The notes: a model not told the origin generated them from the letters alone. Shown: positions 26,097-33,724, counted from the first letter of the stretch. The stretch is 64,000 nucleotides of DNA from Alphaproteobacteria bacterium (GCA_021774575.1 JAJFIX010000009.1:186001-250000), one strand, 5' to 3'. Translations and numbers: made by a program.

Positions 26097-26879
26097 ATGG
26101 CCGGTATGTCTGAATTTTTTGCGCATCTTATTTCGAGCACCGGTCTCGATCCGGTGATTTTCTTCGGTTTGTGCGCCGTCTCCTACCTGGCCAGCATGAT
26201 CGCGGCCTCAATTGGTCTGGGTGGCGGCGTTCTATTGCTCGGCGTTATGTCGGTTGTGTTACCACCGGCGGTGCTCATCCCGGTCCATGGCGTTGCCCAG
26301 TTGGGGTCCAATGCTGGGCGGGCCTCGTTGATGATTGGCCAGGCGGAGTTTCGTTTTCTTCTGCCTTTTGCGGTGGGGACGTTGGTCGGGTCGGTTGTTG
26401 GGGCCAATCTCTTTGTTGCGTTGCCTCTCTGGCTGCTGCAATTAGCGCTTGCTCTGTTTGTGCTCTACGCAACCTGGCTTCCTGGATTTCAGGCAAAGCG
26501 GCCGAGCCGGGGCGCTTTTCTCGGCGTAGGCATGGCGAGTGGTTTCGCGACCTTGTTCATTGGCGGCTCGGCGCCGTTTGTTGCGCCCTTTGTGCGTGCG
26601 GCTACGGCCGATAGACGGCAATTCGTTGCGACCCTGGCCCTGCTTATGGTGGTGCAGCACGGGGTTAAAATTGCTGCATTTGGATTTATCGGATTTGCGT
26701 TTAGTTCATATTTACCGCTTTTGGTGGGATTGGTAAGTTTTGGTTTTGCTGGCACCTTGACCGGGCGCCTGCTGCTTGATCGATTGCCGGAGCGGGTTTT
26801 TGCGGTCGCCTTGAAAAGTGTCCTAACGGTACTTGCTGGACGGCTTTTATATGCGGCGAGTGGCAATTTTTTTAATTAG
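26097..26879 (+). CDS. TauE/SafE-family permease, second paralogue
   Basis: 260 residues. The frame opens at a TTG (26091); the ATG at 26097 or 26106 is the likelier start, with only weak ribosome sites. Eight hydrophobic segments are seen. The family motifs are SMIAASIGLGGGVLLLG near residue 35 and GVGMASGFATLFIGGSAPFVAPF in the middle. It is an inner-membrane anion or organosulfur permease of unknown substrate. It is divergent from rquA with about 200 bases between them and is not closely similar to the copy at 23057. Confidence 0.85.
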   Translation: MAGMSEFFAHLISSTGLDPVIFFGLCAVSYLASMIAASIGLGGGVLLLGVMSVVLPPAVLIPVHGVAQLGSNAGRASLMIGQAEFRFLLPFAVGTLVGSVVGANLFVALPLWLLQLALALFVLYATWLPGFQAKRPSRGAFLGVGMASGFATLFIGGSAPFVAPFVRAATADRRQFVATLALLMVVQHGVKIAAFGFIGFAFSSYLPLLVGLVSFGFAGTLTGRLLLDRLPERVFAVALKSVLTVLAGRLLYAASGNFFN

Positions 26880-27000
26880 AAATATGGGTTTATCAACCTT
26901 ATCAACAGAATTATTTCTGCCCTGACGATCTCGTGTTTGTTCCGACTCGCGTCGATTTTGTACCAAAAAGGCGCATGGTTAAAGGCCGGGTCAAACACCA

Positions 27001-27029
27001 CCTTTGCTAATATCGGCCTTTGCTAATAT
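27001..27029 (+). repeat. Two 13-bp direct repeats in the gap before the metallopeptidase-like gene
   Basis: CCTTTGCTAATAT occurs at 27001-27013 and 27017-27029 (16-base period). The rest of the 263-base gap 26880-27142 shows no other clear feature. Confidence 0.6.
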
Positions 27030-27142
27030 TGACGGAAAAATGGATCGTCAAATTACTTCGCTGTTCTAACTACGATTATGGAAGCCATGCAGTTTTCGTC
27101 GGCTGAGAATCAGGCCGATAAAGAGTGTGCATGGAGGCCAAG

Positions 27143-27874
27143 ATGGCGATTGTGAGCTATGTTCCCCGCAAAATGCCGGCCCTAATACGTGGGCTGGTGA
27201 CTGCTGATCAAGCCTTGGCGCGACCGCAAAAACACGCGTTCACATTTGCATCGGCCATATTTGCATTAACGCTGGTTGCTATCATTACGGTGGCCAATAT
27301 TAGTTCGGCGCAAGCACAAGGTGGCCCAGGTGTGTTCGCTCCGGGTGCCTTTTCACAGGGTCCGCTTCCCAGTATGCTGACGGCCCGTATGTCCAATCAG
27401 GCCTTAAGCTATTCCGGCTGTGTCGATTTTCGTGGTCAGGCCGTTGGAATTTTGTCGGATAGGTCCATACCCGATGTCGCCCGGGCGTTTGTTGAGCCGG
27501 AGAGTGGCCTTTCCTTGGTCGCTGTTAATCCCGATGTCATGGGTTGGCTAAAACCCGAAACTCGACTGTTCTTTTTTGTTCACGAATGTGGGCACCACGT
27601 TATGGGGCATACAGTTGGGCGTTCTTCACCCCAGGTCATGGAGCAGGAAGCAGATTGTTGGGCCGTAAAGCAGCTTCATGACACGGGTTTATTGGGGGCA
27701 AACGAAATACGGACAATTCAAGCGGACCTGAGGCGTTTTGGTCGTGGCGACAGTACTCATCTACCCGGCGATTTTCGTGCGGCAAATTTAGCGGCATGCA
27801 TCGGCGGCGGTGGATTTATTGATGCTACCGGCGATATTTCAGCAAATATTAGGCCCGTAAACCCGGTGCGCTAA
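27143..27874 (+). CDS. Secreted or membrane-anchored HExxH metallopeptidase-like protein
   Basis: 243 residues. The start is the ATG at 27143, five bases after GGAGG; the frame extends upstream to 27125. A hydrophobic segment near residues 35-57 ending AQAQGG is a late signal peptide or membrane anchor. The zinc-site pattern is HECGHH (HExxH) in FFFVHECGHHVMGHT, and EQEADCWAVKQL about 20 residues later supplies the third-ligand Glu of the M48-like arrangement. It probably cleaves or once cleaved proteins in the periplasm. It is half the usual M48 length and no membrane-protease partner is nearby. Confidence 0.6.
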   Translation: MAIVSYVPRKMPALIRGLVTADQALARPQKHAFTFASAIFALTLVAIITVANISSAQAQGGPGVFAPGAFSQGPLPSMLTARMSNQALSYSGCVDFRGQAVGILSDRSIPDVARAFVEPESGLSLVAVNPDVMGWLKPETRLFFFVHECGHHVMGHTVGRSSPQVMEQEADCWAVKQLHDTGLLGANEIRTIQADLRRFGRGDSTHLPGDFRAANLAACIGGGGFIDATGDISANIRPVNPVR

Positions 27875-27937
27875 AGAAGTTTACCGCAAATTAATCGACC
27901 AATTATTTTGGGCAATGGGCATTTGGCACGCGGGACG

Positions 27938-27966
27938 TTGATTTGCCGATGTGCGGTAAATATACC
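27938..27966 (+). promoter_or_regulatory. Candidate sigma70 promoter overlapped by the orphan operator
   Basis: TTGATT (27938-27943), a 17-base spacer and TATACC (27961-27966). The operator at 27952-27969 covers the spacer end and the -10 element, an arrangement expected for repression. Confidence 0.45.
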
Positions 27967-27969
27967 GCA
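27952..27969. promoter_or_regulatory. Orphan operator, same class as the S24 repressor operators
   Basis: TGCGGTA-AATA-TACCGCA, a perfect 7-4-7 dyad. It has the same spacer (AATA) and nearly the same arms as TGCGGGA-AATA-TCCCGCA at 29317-29334. A half-site CGCGGGA begins exactly 23 bases upstream, as at the repressor locus. Confidence 0.65.
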
Positions 27970-28509
27970 TTCTGGCTGCTTGCACTCCTGTGCCTGTGGA
28001 TATTCGTATAAATAGCTGCGGCTCGGCAAGATTCTTGAGTTGAGCTCCAGCAATAATTTCCCCTTATACCCAGAATGCGTTTCCCTCTAGATACGCATGC
28101 TTCGGCGGGTATTTTATGGGGGGCACATTAATATTTGGGGCTGTTGCTTGGCGCAATGTCAAACTGCGGGGTAAATGGAGAGGGTTTGTTTTTGCACCGG
28201 TTTTCACGAAATGCAGCGCGAAAACACCCATATTGAAAATTGACTAAGCGCTGCGAAATTACTTCAGAATTGTCTTATCCGAGAAGAAATTGGTGGTGGG
28301 ATATTCTCTGCACATTTATCAATACTATCTATGATTATTGACGTTGTCCTGGGCGAAATCCCGATTGAGATCGGTATAGCAAAACCAAAGGGAAAATGTG
28401 TCGGTCTCAAAAAGTGCAATATATTGGGCTCGGGATTTCATTCGGAGATTCATCCGTATCACATTTCTCGCCTATAAACCGGCCTTGCTATGGCAGGGCA
28501 GGCTGAGGC

Positions 28510-29256
28510 CTAGCGCAATTCCCCGGCCCACACGACACGGTGCATGGAAACAACATCACGGGTGTTGAATTCGAGCTCACGGCCGGGGTTGAGTTGGCTC
28601 AGAGTAATTTTAGCTGATGTTCTTCTAATGAGTTGTTTTATCAGAGCTTTTGGTGGGTCGCCCTCCTTGTCCGGGCGGAGCTGAATGACGACAAAGCACC
28701 CCATGGTTAAAGGGCGTCCGGGGTGGACATAAACGACCTCACCCGGCATATAGCGCGGCACCATGCTCTCTTCTTCGATATAAATCGCATAAGCTTCCGC
28801 TATGCCGAAGAGTTGCTGTGGGCGTTCTATGTAATCCTTAACCTGGCCGTTCAAGTCGAAGAACCCGTCCTGCCCCCCCACCGCTGTTCCAAGGACCGGT
28901 AAATCATTCGGTCCAATCTTCGGTGCTGTGTATCTATTGAGTAGAATTGCACTACTTTTGCCTGTTGTCGATCCCTCATTTTCGCCCTCAGCGATTTTGA
29001 CTTCCGGGCGCGGGGCGGTGGGGGCCGCCTGAAGATCATCGCTGGTGCAGCCAAGTACCGTGGCGATCGCTGAAAGTGTGTCCGAGCGCGGCAGACTTCC
29101 CTTGCGCATATTGCGAATAACATCGGGGTTTCCCTTGGCCGCAAGGGACAATGCCCGATCACTGATATTCAAGGCTTTAGTCCGCGCGTCAATATTCGCC
29201 AAGAGGCGAAGGCGCAAAGTTTCCTTAATGTTGTCTGTTGGTTTGGCTTTTGACAT
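28510..29256 (-). CDS. CI/LexA-like repressor: helix-turn-helix plus S24 peptidase-fold domain
   Basis: 248 residues from the ATG at 29254-29256. The N-terminal helix-turn-helix region is residues 12-75 (ISDRALSLAAKGNPDVIRNM). The C-terminal S24 domain has the Ser-Lys dyad Ser164 (EEESMVP) and Lys207 (KALIKQL). Where LexA and CI have the Ala-Gly cleavage pair, this protein has TAVGG (124-128), so RecA-stimulated self-cleavage is uncertain. It is divergent from a GcrA-like gene, with dyad operators between them. A TGCGGGA half-site overlaps the likely -10 (GATAAT on the minus strand), suggesting autorepression and a near-leaderless mRNA. It is typical of prophage or prophage-derived switches. 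Confidence 0.85.
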   Translation of the reverse strand: MSKAKPTDNIKETLRLRLLANIDARTKALNISDRALSLAAKGNPDVIRNMRKGSLPRSDTLSAIATVLGCTSDDLQAAPTAPRPEVKIAEGENEGSTTGKSSAILLNRYTAPKIGPNDLPVLGTAVGGQDGFFDLNGQVKDYIERPQQLFGIAEAYAIYIEEESMVPRYMPGEVVYVHPGRPLTMGCFVVIQLRPDKEGDPPKALIKQLIRRTSAKITLSQLNPGRELEFNTRDVVSMHRVVWAGELR

Positions 29257-29293
29257 GAGGCAGACATTATCCCGCAAAAGTGTCCCCGCATCA

Positions 29294-29311
29294 CGCGGGA
29301 AATTTACCGTT
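29294..29311. promoter_or_regulatory. Imperfect repressor operator
   Basis: CGCGGGA-AATT-TACCGTT, a degenerate 7-4-7 dyad. Its left arm begins 23 bases before that of the perfect operator at 29317. It lies between the repressor gene and the GcrA-like gene. Confidence 0.5.
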
Positions 29312-29316
29312 GACAG

Positions 29317-29334
29317 TGCGGGAAATATCCCGCA
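29317..29334. promoter_or_regulatory. Repressor operator between the S24 repressor and the GcrA-like gene
   Basis: TGCGGGA-AATA-TCCCGCA, a 7-4-7 dyad. It overlaps the spacer of a plus-strand promoter whose -35 is TTGACA (29310-29315), so binding should block the GcrA-like gene as well as affect the repressor promoter. Confidence 0.7.
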
Positions 29335-29393
29335 CATTGTGTCCCTGATACAGCAAGTAGCGTTATTAAAGTTCGTACAAGAGGGCGTACAAA

Positions 29394-30032
29394 ATGGGAC
29401 GGCATCATTACTTTGACTGGTCGCCAAGAACGAGGGTGAGATTAACCGATCTTTACCGGCAGGGACTGAGCTTCGGAATTATCGCTCGTACATTAGGGTG
29501 CACGCGTGCGTCGGCAATTGCCAAGGCACGACGGCTCGGGATTACCAACCGGGAAAGTCCCATTCATCGGAATGGGGCGCCGATTGGGGCGGGCCCTGGT
29601 AATTCTGGCTTGGCATGTGTCTCCCGTGTCCGTGCCGCAAGGCAGGAAGCGCACACGACCTATACCGAAACCAGGGAATTTCCTGGAATTGATGACGATA
29701 TCAAAACCGAAGAATGCCCAAACGGCCGCAATCCTGCGGACCTTTCTGATTTACCGGGATTTAGTAATTTTGGTGTGAGTTGGGAAGAGCGGTGGCGATT
29801 TGGTGGGACGGCGCCGGGAATGGGGTTTTGGCGGCCAAGAACCTGCCAATTTATAGGCCGCCCGGAAGATCGAGAGCAGCGAAAATGTGGCGCTGACGTG
29901 GTCGTTGGTCGCGCATACTGCGCGCGCCATCTTGCGATTTGTACCGTTCAGCCCCCAGGCCAAACAATTGCGGCGGGACAATCGGACACCGCAAATCCGA
30001 CGCAGGCGAGCAATGATGTGTGTGACCAGTGA
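29394..30032 (+). CDS. GcrA-like protein in a repressor-controlled operon
   Basis: 212 residues. The N-terminal domain WSPRTRVRLTDLYRQGLSFGIIARTLGCTRASAIAKARRLGI (in short runs, residues 9-50) matches the DNA-binding part of GcrA. The C-terminal domain has CQFIG...KCGADVVVGRAYCARHL, the GcrA-type Cys/His cluster that contacts sigma70. GcrA activates cell-cycle genes at methylated GAnTC promoters in alphaproteobacteria. Here it is divergent from a phage-type repressor, so it is probably a paralogue that takes over host transcription in an inducible element rather than the housekeeping GcrA. The middle region is unusually long and acidic. Its stop overlaps the next start (TGATG). Confidence 0.75.
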   Translation: MGRHHYFDWSPRTRVRLTDLYRQGLSFGIIARTLGCTRASAIAKARRLGITNRESPIHRNGAPIGAGPGNSGLACVSRVRAARQEAHTTYTETREFPGIDDDIKTEECPNGRNPADLSDLPGFSNFGVSWEERWRFGGTAPGMGFWRPRTCQFIGRPEDREQRKCGADVVVGRAYCARHLAICTVQPPGQTIAAGQSDTANPTQASNDVCDQ

Positions 30033-30784
30033 TGGGCGCTACTTCGGGGGGTGGCGTATCACCCGGCAAAAAAAACACGATGCCTGTTGATCCAAGAACC
30101 CGTGGCGGCCGAAAACAGGCCTTCGATTCCCGTGGTCGCCGGGATAGGGTTAGCCATAAGCGCCCCGCGGATTTAGGAACGCCTGAATTGCGGGCCAAAC
30201 GCGCGGCGGCGGTTGCCTATTGCGATGTTGACCAGGCAGTTTTGCGGGAAGTCACCAGCTATTTGAGTGTCTCCGACCATCGGTCAAGACGGAAATTGGC
30301 TGACCAGCTATCTCCGGCGGCAAAGGCGTTGCTCTCCCAAAATGTCGATGCGGCCCTATCTGTCCATCCGCTCGGGGCCATATATGCGCGCCGGTTGACA
30401 GTTTCGGCCGGGCGCCAAGTGGTTACCGAGGCCGGGTTGTGTGCCGCGGCCCGTTATGGGGCGTTGCACCATCGCGTCTTTCAGTCGCGAAGGACCCAAG
30501 TCTCGTGTTTTTTTCGAGTTTATGTGGCTCGAACCCTTGAGCTGCACCATGATCTGTCGACCCATGAGCTGACAAAACTCGCCGCCGCACAAGTGCGCTT
30601 GGATCGAGCAGAGTCGGCTCTTCGTGCTGCTGGCAATCGATCGAGACGCCTTGTGCGCAGCATGGCGATATTCGACGAATGGCCACCTATTCCGGCAGGG
30701 GGCAAGCATCCCGGCACGGCCTATGACCACCATATGACCGCAATACTGAACGGGCTTGCCGCCCTGGAACGCACCCTCCTATAG
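30032..30784 (+). CDS. Uncharacterised protein co-translated with the GcrA-like gene
   Basis: 250 residues from the ATG at 30032, which overlaps the previous stop. The N-terminus (to about 50) is basic and low complexity. The rest is mostly helical, with many Arg and His residues: YCDVDQAVLREVTSYLSV, LGAIYARRLTVSAG, ARTLELHHDLSTHEL. No family was recognised. It ends 16 bases before the uspA gene on the opposite strand. Under the same operator it would be expressed with the GcrA-like regulator. A role in the mobile element is inferred from position only. Confidence 0.6.
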   Translation: MGATSGGGVSPGKKNTMPVDPRTRGGRKQAFDSRGRRDRVSHKRPADLGTPELRAKRAAAVAYCDVDQAVLREVTSYLSVSDHRSRRKLADQLSPAAKALLSQNVDAALSVHPLGAIYARRLTVSAGRQVVTEAGLCAAARYGALHHRVFQSRRTQVSCFFRVYVARTLELHHDLSTHELTKLAAAQVRLDRAESALRAAGNRSRRLVRSMAIFDEWPPIPAGGKHPGTAYDHHMTAILNGLAALERTLL

Positions 30785-30800
30785 GGGGCGAGATGTCAAC

Positions 30801-31241
30801 CTAGCGAACCGTAATGCAGGTGCATTTGGCATGGGCGGTTACTTTTGTCGAAACGCTGCCGACGAGAAGGCCTTTTAAGGTCCCGTGTCCGTGGCTGCCC
30901 ATGACAATGGTGTCCACTTTTTCGGCCTTGGCGGTGTCAAGAATTTGGCTTGCGGCGTCGCCTTTGCGAACTAAGGTCACGACATTCTCTACCCCGGCGT
31001 CCGCTGCCTGATTGGCCGCCGTCTTGACGGTTTTTTCGGCAAATTCGCGTTCGGCTTGAAGTTCCCGGGCAATCGCGTCGGCAGTTGCGGCACCCATAAC
31101 TTCCGGTGGAAAATAGTCCTGACTATAGACAGTCAGCAAAATTAGCTTGGCGTCATGTTTGCTTGCCAGCTCGGTGGCAAGGGCCGTCGCAGATCCAGCG
31201 TGTCCGGACCCGTCAACAGCGGCGAGGATAGTTTTGAACAT
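30801..31241 (-). CDS. Universal stress protein, UspA family
   Basis: 146 residues, starting at the ATG at 31239-31241 behind GGAGG. It begins MFKTILAAVDGSGHA and has the ATP-binding glycine motif VMGSHGHGTLKGLLVGS near the C-terminus, so it is the nucleotide-binding class. It is a cytoplasmic stress-associated dimer. It lies between the repressor operon and ald, transcribed towards the former. Confidence 0.92.
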   Translation of the reverse strand: MFKTILAAVDGSGHAGSATALATELASKHDAKLILLTVYSQDYFPPEVMGAATADAIARELQAEREFAEKTVKTAANQAADAGVENVVTLVRKGDAASQILDTAKAEKVDTIVMGSHGHGTLKGLLVGSVSTKVTAHAKCTCITVR

Positions 31242-31324
31242 GAAAGCCTCCTTTCCAACCAACGATACTCAACAGGGTTATTACAGCTTCGTTCGTCTGC
31301 CAAGGCCATGACCCAGGTCAATCT

Positions 31325-32410
31325 TCACTTTTTGAGTGCTTCGGCAACAACCTCATGCGTGATCGCGCCATTTTGCACGTTTAGTCCGGCGCGCAGGTGT
31401 GGGTCCGCTGACATTGCCTGGTCGGCGCCATTATCTGCCAATACCAAGGCGTAAGGCAAAATGGCATTGGTCAAGGCGTGGGCAGCACTGCGCGGTACGG
31501 CGCCGGGCATATTTGCAACGCAATAATGGACGACGTCATCGACGATATAAACCGGGTCGCCATGGGTGGTCGGGCGGCTAGTTGCGGCGATCCCACCCTG
31601 GTCAATGGCGATATCGACCAACACGGCGCCGGGCTGCATCTGGGAAATTAATTCCGCGCTAATCAATTGCGGCGCTTTGCCACCGGCGACCAAAGCTGCC
31701 CCAATGACGAGATCGGCATCAATCACGGCGTCGGCAATCACCGACTTGGTCGCCGCCAGGGTTGTCACCCGACTGTCAAAAAAATCGTCGAGACGGCGCA
31801 ATGCGGTTGGCGACCGGTCGATAATGACCAGGCTAGCGCCAAGTCCGACAGCCATCCTGGCGGCATTTCCGCCAGCCATGCCGCCTCCCAGAATAACGAC
31901 CTTACCCGGCGCCACGCCTGGAATGCCGGCGAGCAGGACACCGCGCCCGCCATGGGCGCTTTCGAGAAAATGGGCCCCCGCCTGAATTGACAGGCGGCCA
32001 GCGATTTCACTCATTGGCGCGAGCAGGGGGAGCCCACCGTAAATATCGGTCACGGTTTCGAAGGCGATGGCGGTGCAGCCAGATTTTTGTAACGCCGTTG
32101 CCTGGGCCGGATCGGCGGCAAGATGCAGATAGGCAAAAATGGTGTGATCAGCACGAATAAGCGGCCACTCGGCCTCCATCGGCTCCTTAACTTTGATGAT
32201 CATCTCGGCGGTGGCGTAAAGCTCTTCTGCGTTACCGAGGATTTTGGCGCCGGCGGTTTGAAAATCTTGATCGCGGAAACCCGCGCCATCACCGGCCCTG
32301 GTCTCGATAAAAAGTTGGTGCCCATGGGCAACCAGCTCGGCAACGCCATAGGGCACCATCGCGATCCGGTACTCTTGGGCCTTGATTTCTTTTGGTATGC
32401 CGATTTTCAT
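31325..32410 (-). CDS. ald: Alanine dehydrogenase
   Basis: 361 residues, the full family length. Substrate-site residues Arg15, Lys75 (VKVKEP-type segment IIKVKEP) and His96 (AYLHLAAD) are in place. The NAD-binding Rossmann motif is VVILGGGMAGGNAARMA (near 171). It catalyses reversible oxidative deamination of L-alanine to pyruvate and ammonia in the cytoplasm. The leader is unusual: the ribosome site GAGGAAA is repeated four times in tandem (32414-32469). Confidence 0.95.
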   Translation of the reverse strand: MKIGIPKEIKAQEYRIAMVPYGVAELVAHGHQLFIETRAGDGAGFRDQDFQTAGAKILGNAEELYATAEMIIKVKEPMEAEWPLIRADHTIFAYLHLAADPAQATALQKSGCTAIAFETVTDIYGGLPLLAPMSEIAGRLSIQAGAHFLESAHGGRGVLLAGIPGVAPGKVVILGGGMAGGNAARMAVGLGASLVIIDRSPTALRRLDDFFDSRVTTLAATKSVIADAVIDADLVIGAALVAGGKAPQLISAELISQMQPGAVLVDIAIDQGGIAATSRPTTHGDPVYIVDDVVHYCVANMPGAVPRSAAHALTNAILPYALVLADNGADQAMSADPHLRAGLNVQNGAITHEVVAEALKK

Positions 32411-32413
32411 TGT

Positions 32414-32469
32414 TGTTTCCTCTGCGTCGTTTCCTCTGCGCCGTTTCCTCTGCGCCGTTTCCTCTGCAG
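32414..32469 (-). repeat. Four tandem 14-bp repeats, each carrying a Shine-Dalgarno-like core, upstream of ald
   Basis: On the minus strand each unit reads close to GCGCAGAGGAAACG. Units lie at 32414-32427, 32428-32441, 32442-32455 and 32456-32469, the inner two identical. Each contains GAGGAAA, and the copy nearest the ald ATG acts as its ribosome site. Confidence 0.85.
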
Positions 32470-32656
32470 CTTTTTTCTGGGAAGGGATCCGCCCTCCACC
32501 CGACTATCATTACAGGCTAATTTTGGTTCTATGGGAAGCTCTGTCGCATCGAAATTGCCGGTATTTAGTTGGATGGGCGATCAATTTAGAATTGAATATA
32601 ACTGATTTACGCTCAATTTTTTGTTGACTCGCGACCGGAGAGCTGTGGTATCAATT

Positions 32657-32730
32657 CGCGAAATGACACGCTGGGGAAACACGCCCAGCTGATTGAGCCC
32701 ACGGTGATTGAGTTTGCCGGGGCTTTTTTT
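32657..32730 (+). ncRNA. Possible small RNA or leader with two hairpins ending in a T7 terminator
   Basis: Hairpin GCTGGG/CCCAGC (32670-32675 with 32684-32689) is followed by the terminator at 32696-32730. A possible promoter lies upstream (TTGACT near 32624, TATCAA near 32649, though the spacing is about 19). No ORF spans it. It could also be the attenuator of the downstream phage-like genes. Confidence 0.35.
32696..32730 (+). terminator. Rho-independent terminator
   Basis: Stem AGCCC-A-CGG / CCGGGGCT (32696-32704 with 32717-32724), eight pairs with one bulge, followed by T7 (32724-32730). Confidence 0.75.
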
Positions 32731-32845
32731 ATGTCGCGATGCCTTTGCTTGGCAATTAGGGCGGGCAATTCCAGTCATCAGATTAGTTGCATAGGGTGCC
32801 GGCAAGCGCCGGTCGATTTGCCGTCTATGGTTTCAAAAAAAAGGG

Positions 32846-33205
32846 GTGGGGCTGATTACCGTTGCGCCGCCATTGGGCCGATCCCACACGATTGTGGCAG
32901 CAGTCCAAAAATCACTTGGGATAGAACCGCAAGATCGCTCAATGGATCCGCTACTGGTGGGCATGATTGGTCGGGCAAGCGCAGAAATAGAAGAAGTGGC
33001 AGGGTCGCAATTTGCCGCCGAATGTCCACACCGGTTTGAAGCAGCAGTAATTGAGGCGGTAAATTTTTATCTCGCCGAGCGCGCCCGCGATCTACGGGCA
33101 GAAAAGCCGCTGATTGGCGACTATGCGGCAGCCTATTATGCGGGCCGGCTAAATCGCCCTGCATCAAAATTACCGCCGACCGTGATTGATTTGCTCAATA
33201 GCTAG
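32846..33205 (+). CDS. Uncharacterised small protein upstream of the lysis-like cassette
   Basis: 119 residues if it starts at GTG 32846; the ATG at 32943 would give 87. A helical, acidic/aromatic body includes RASAEIEEVAGSQF, AVNFYLAERARDLRAEKP and DYAAAYYAGRLNRP. I do not recognise it. It is not lysozyme-like (no catalytic motif). It precedes the holin-like gene by 117 bases, on the same strand. Confidence 0.5.
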   Translation: MGLITVAPPLGRSHTIVAAVQKSLGIEPQDRSMDPLLVGMIGRASAEIEEVAGSQFAAECPHRFEAAVIEAVNFYLAERARDLRAEKPLIGDYAAAYYAGRLNRPASKLPPTVIDLLNS

Positions 33206-33322
33206 CTCGCTCCATCACTCTCAACGACTTCATTTATTCGCACGACCCGTGGGTTCTACCCGAACGGGCGCCGGACATTCCGTCTGCGTGCCCATTTTTT
33301 ACCTCAAAAGGAGTAATTTTCC

Positions 33323-33520
33323 ATGTTCGAAACCGTTATAGCGTTTTTTGACACTCTGCCGGCTTGGGTCAATGCACTGGCCGGGTTGGTCACTGCGGCG
33401 ACGGCGATCACTATCCTGACGCCGACAAAATCAGATGACCGGGTGATGAATGTCATTTTAGGGCTGTTGAATAGCCTGGCCGGCAATATCGGTAAGAACA
33501 AAAACGCCGATACCGAATGA
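33323..33520 (+). CDS. Small holin-like membrane protein
   Basis: 65 residues behind AAGGAG. There is one clear hydrophobic helix (about 14-33, WVNALAGLVTAATAITIL) followed by a polar, Lys/Asn-rich tail (GKNKNADTE). Size, topology and position directly before a spanin-like pair match small phage holins. No sequence family was confirmed, so pore formation is inferred. Confidence 0.5.
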   Translation: MFETVIAFFDTLPAWVNALAGLVTAATAITILTPTKSDDRVMNVILGLLNSLAGNIGKNKNADTE

Positions 33521-33529
33521 GCTGACACC

Positions 33530-33724
33530 ATGACTTGGGCCATCATCGCCGGTGTGCTCCTGGTCCTCCTGGCAGGGTTTTATGGCCTTGCCAGGAGCCA
33601 GGGTTCGGCGCACCAGAAACTTGAACGGCATAAAATCAATGAAAAAATTCGTAAAAAATTGGCCAAGGTGCCTCGCCCTAGCCTGCGCGACACAATTGAC
33701 CGCCTGCGCCGCGGTGAATTCTGA
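33530..33724 (+). CDS. Inner-membrane spanin-like protein (Rz-type)
   Basis: 64 residues. An N-terminal membrane helix (WAIIAGVLLVLLAGFYGLA) is followed by a charged helical tail (HQKLERHKINEKIRKKLAKV). This is the i-spanin layout, though shorter than most. The 3' part overlaps the next gene in a different frame by 86 bases, exactly the architecture of Rz/Rz1 lysis genes. Spanins join inner and outer membranes at the end of phage lysis. Confidence 0.55.
   Translation: MTWAIIAGVLLVLLAGFYGLARSQGSAHQKLERHKINEKIRKKLAKVPRPSLRDTIDRLRRGEF

Larger units (their letters stand above)
27875..28509. other. 635-base gene-poor, AT-rich region holding an orphan repressor operator
   Basis: No credible gene was found on either strand. 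It contains the dyad operator at 27952-27969, an upstream half-site CGCGGGA at 27929-27935, a sigma70-like promoter overlapping the operator, and a short CCGAT/ATCGG hairpin near 28353. The remainder is AT-rich without recognisable features. Confidence 0.6.

Noticed and set aside
27988-27996. TGTGGATAT as a further DnaA box
   Set aside because: Single isolated near-match far from the cluster, expected by chance.
29270-29276. Third TCCCGCA arm upstream of the repressor start as a full operator
   Set aside because: No matching left arm at the 7-4-7 spacing; kept only as a half-site overlapping the possible -10 element.
32704-33039. Plus-strand 111-codon ORF beginning in the T7 terminator
   Set aside because: Cys/Ser/Arg-rich shadow of the frame starting at 32846; its start lies inside a terminator stem.
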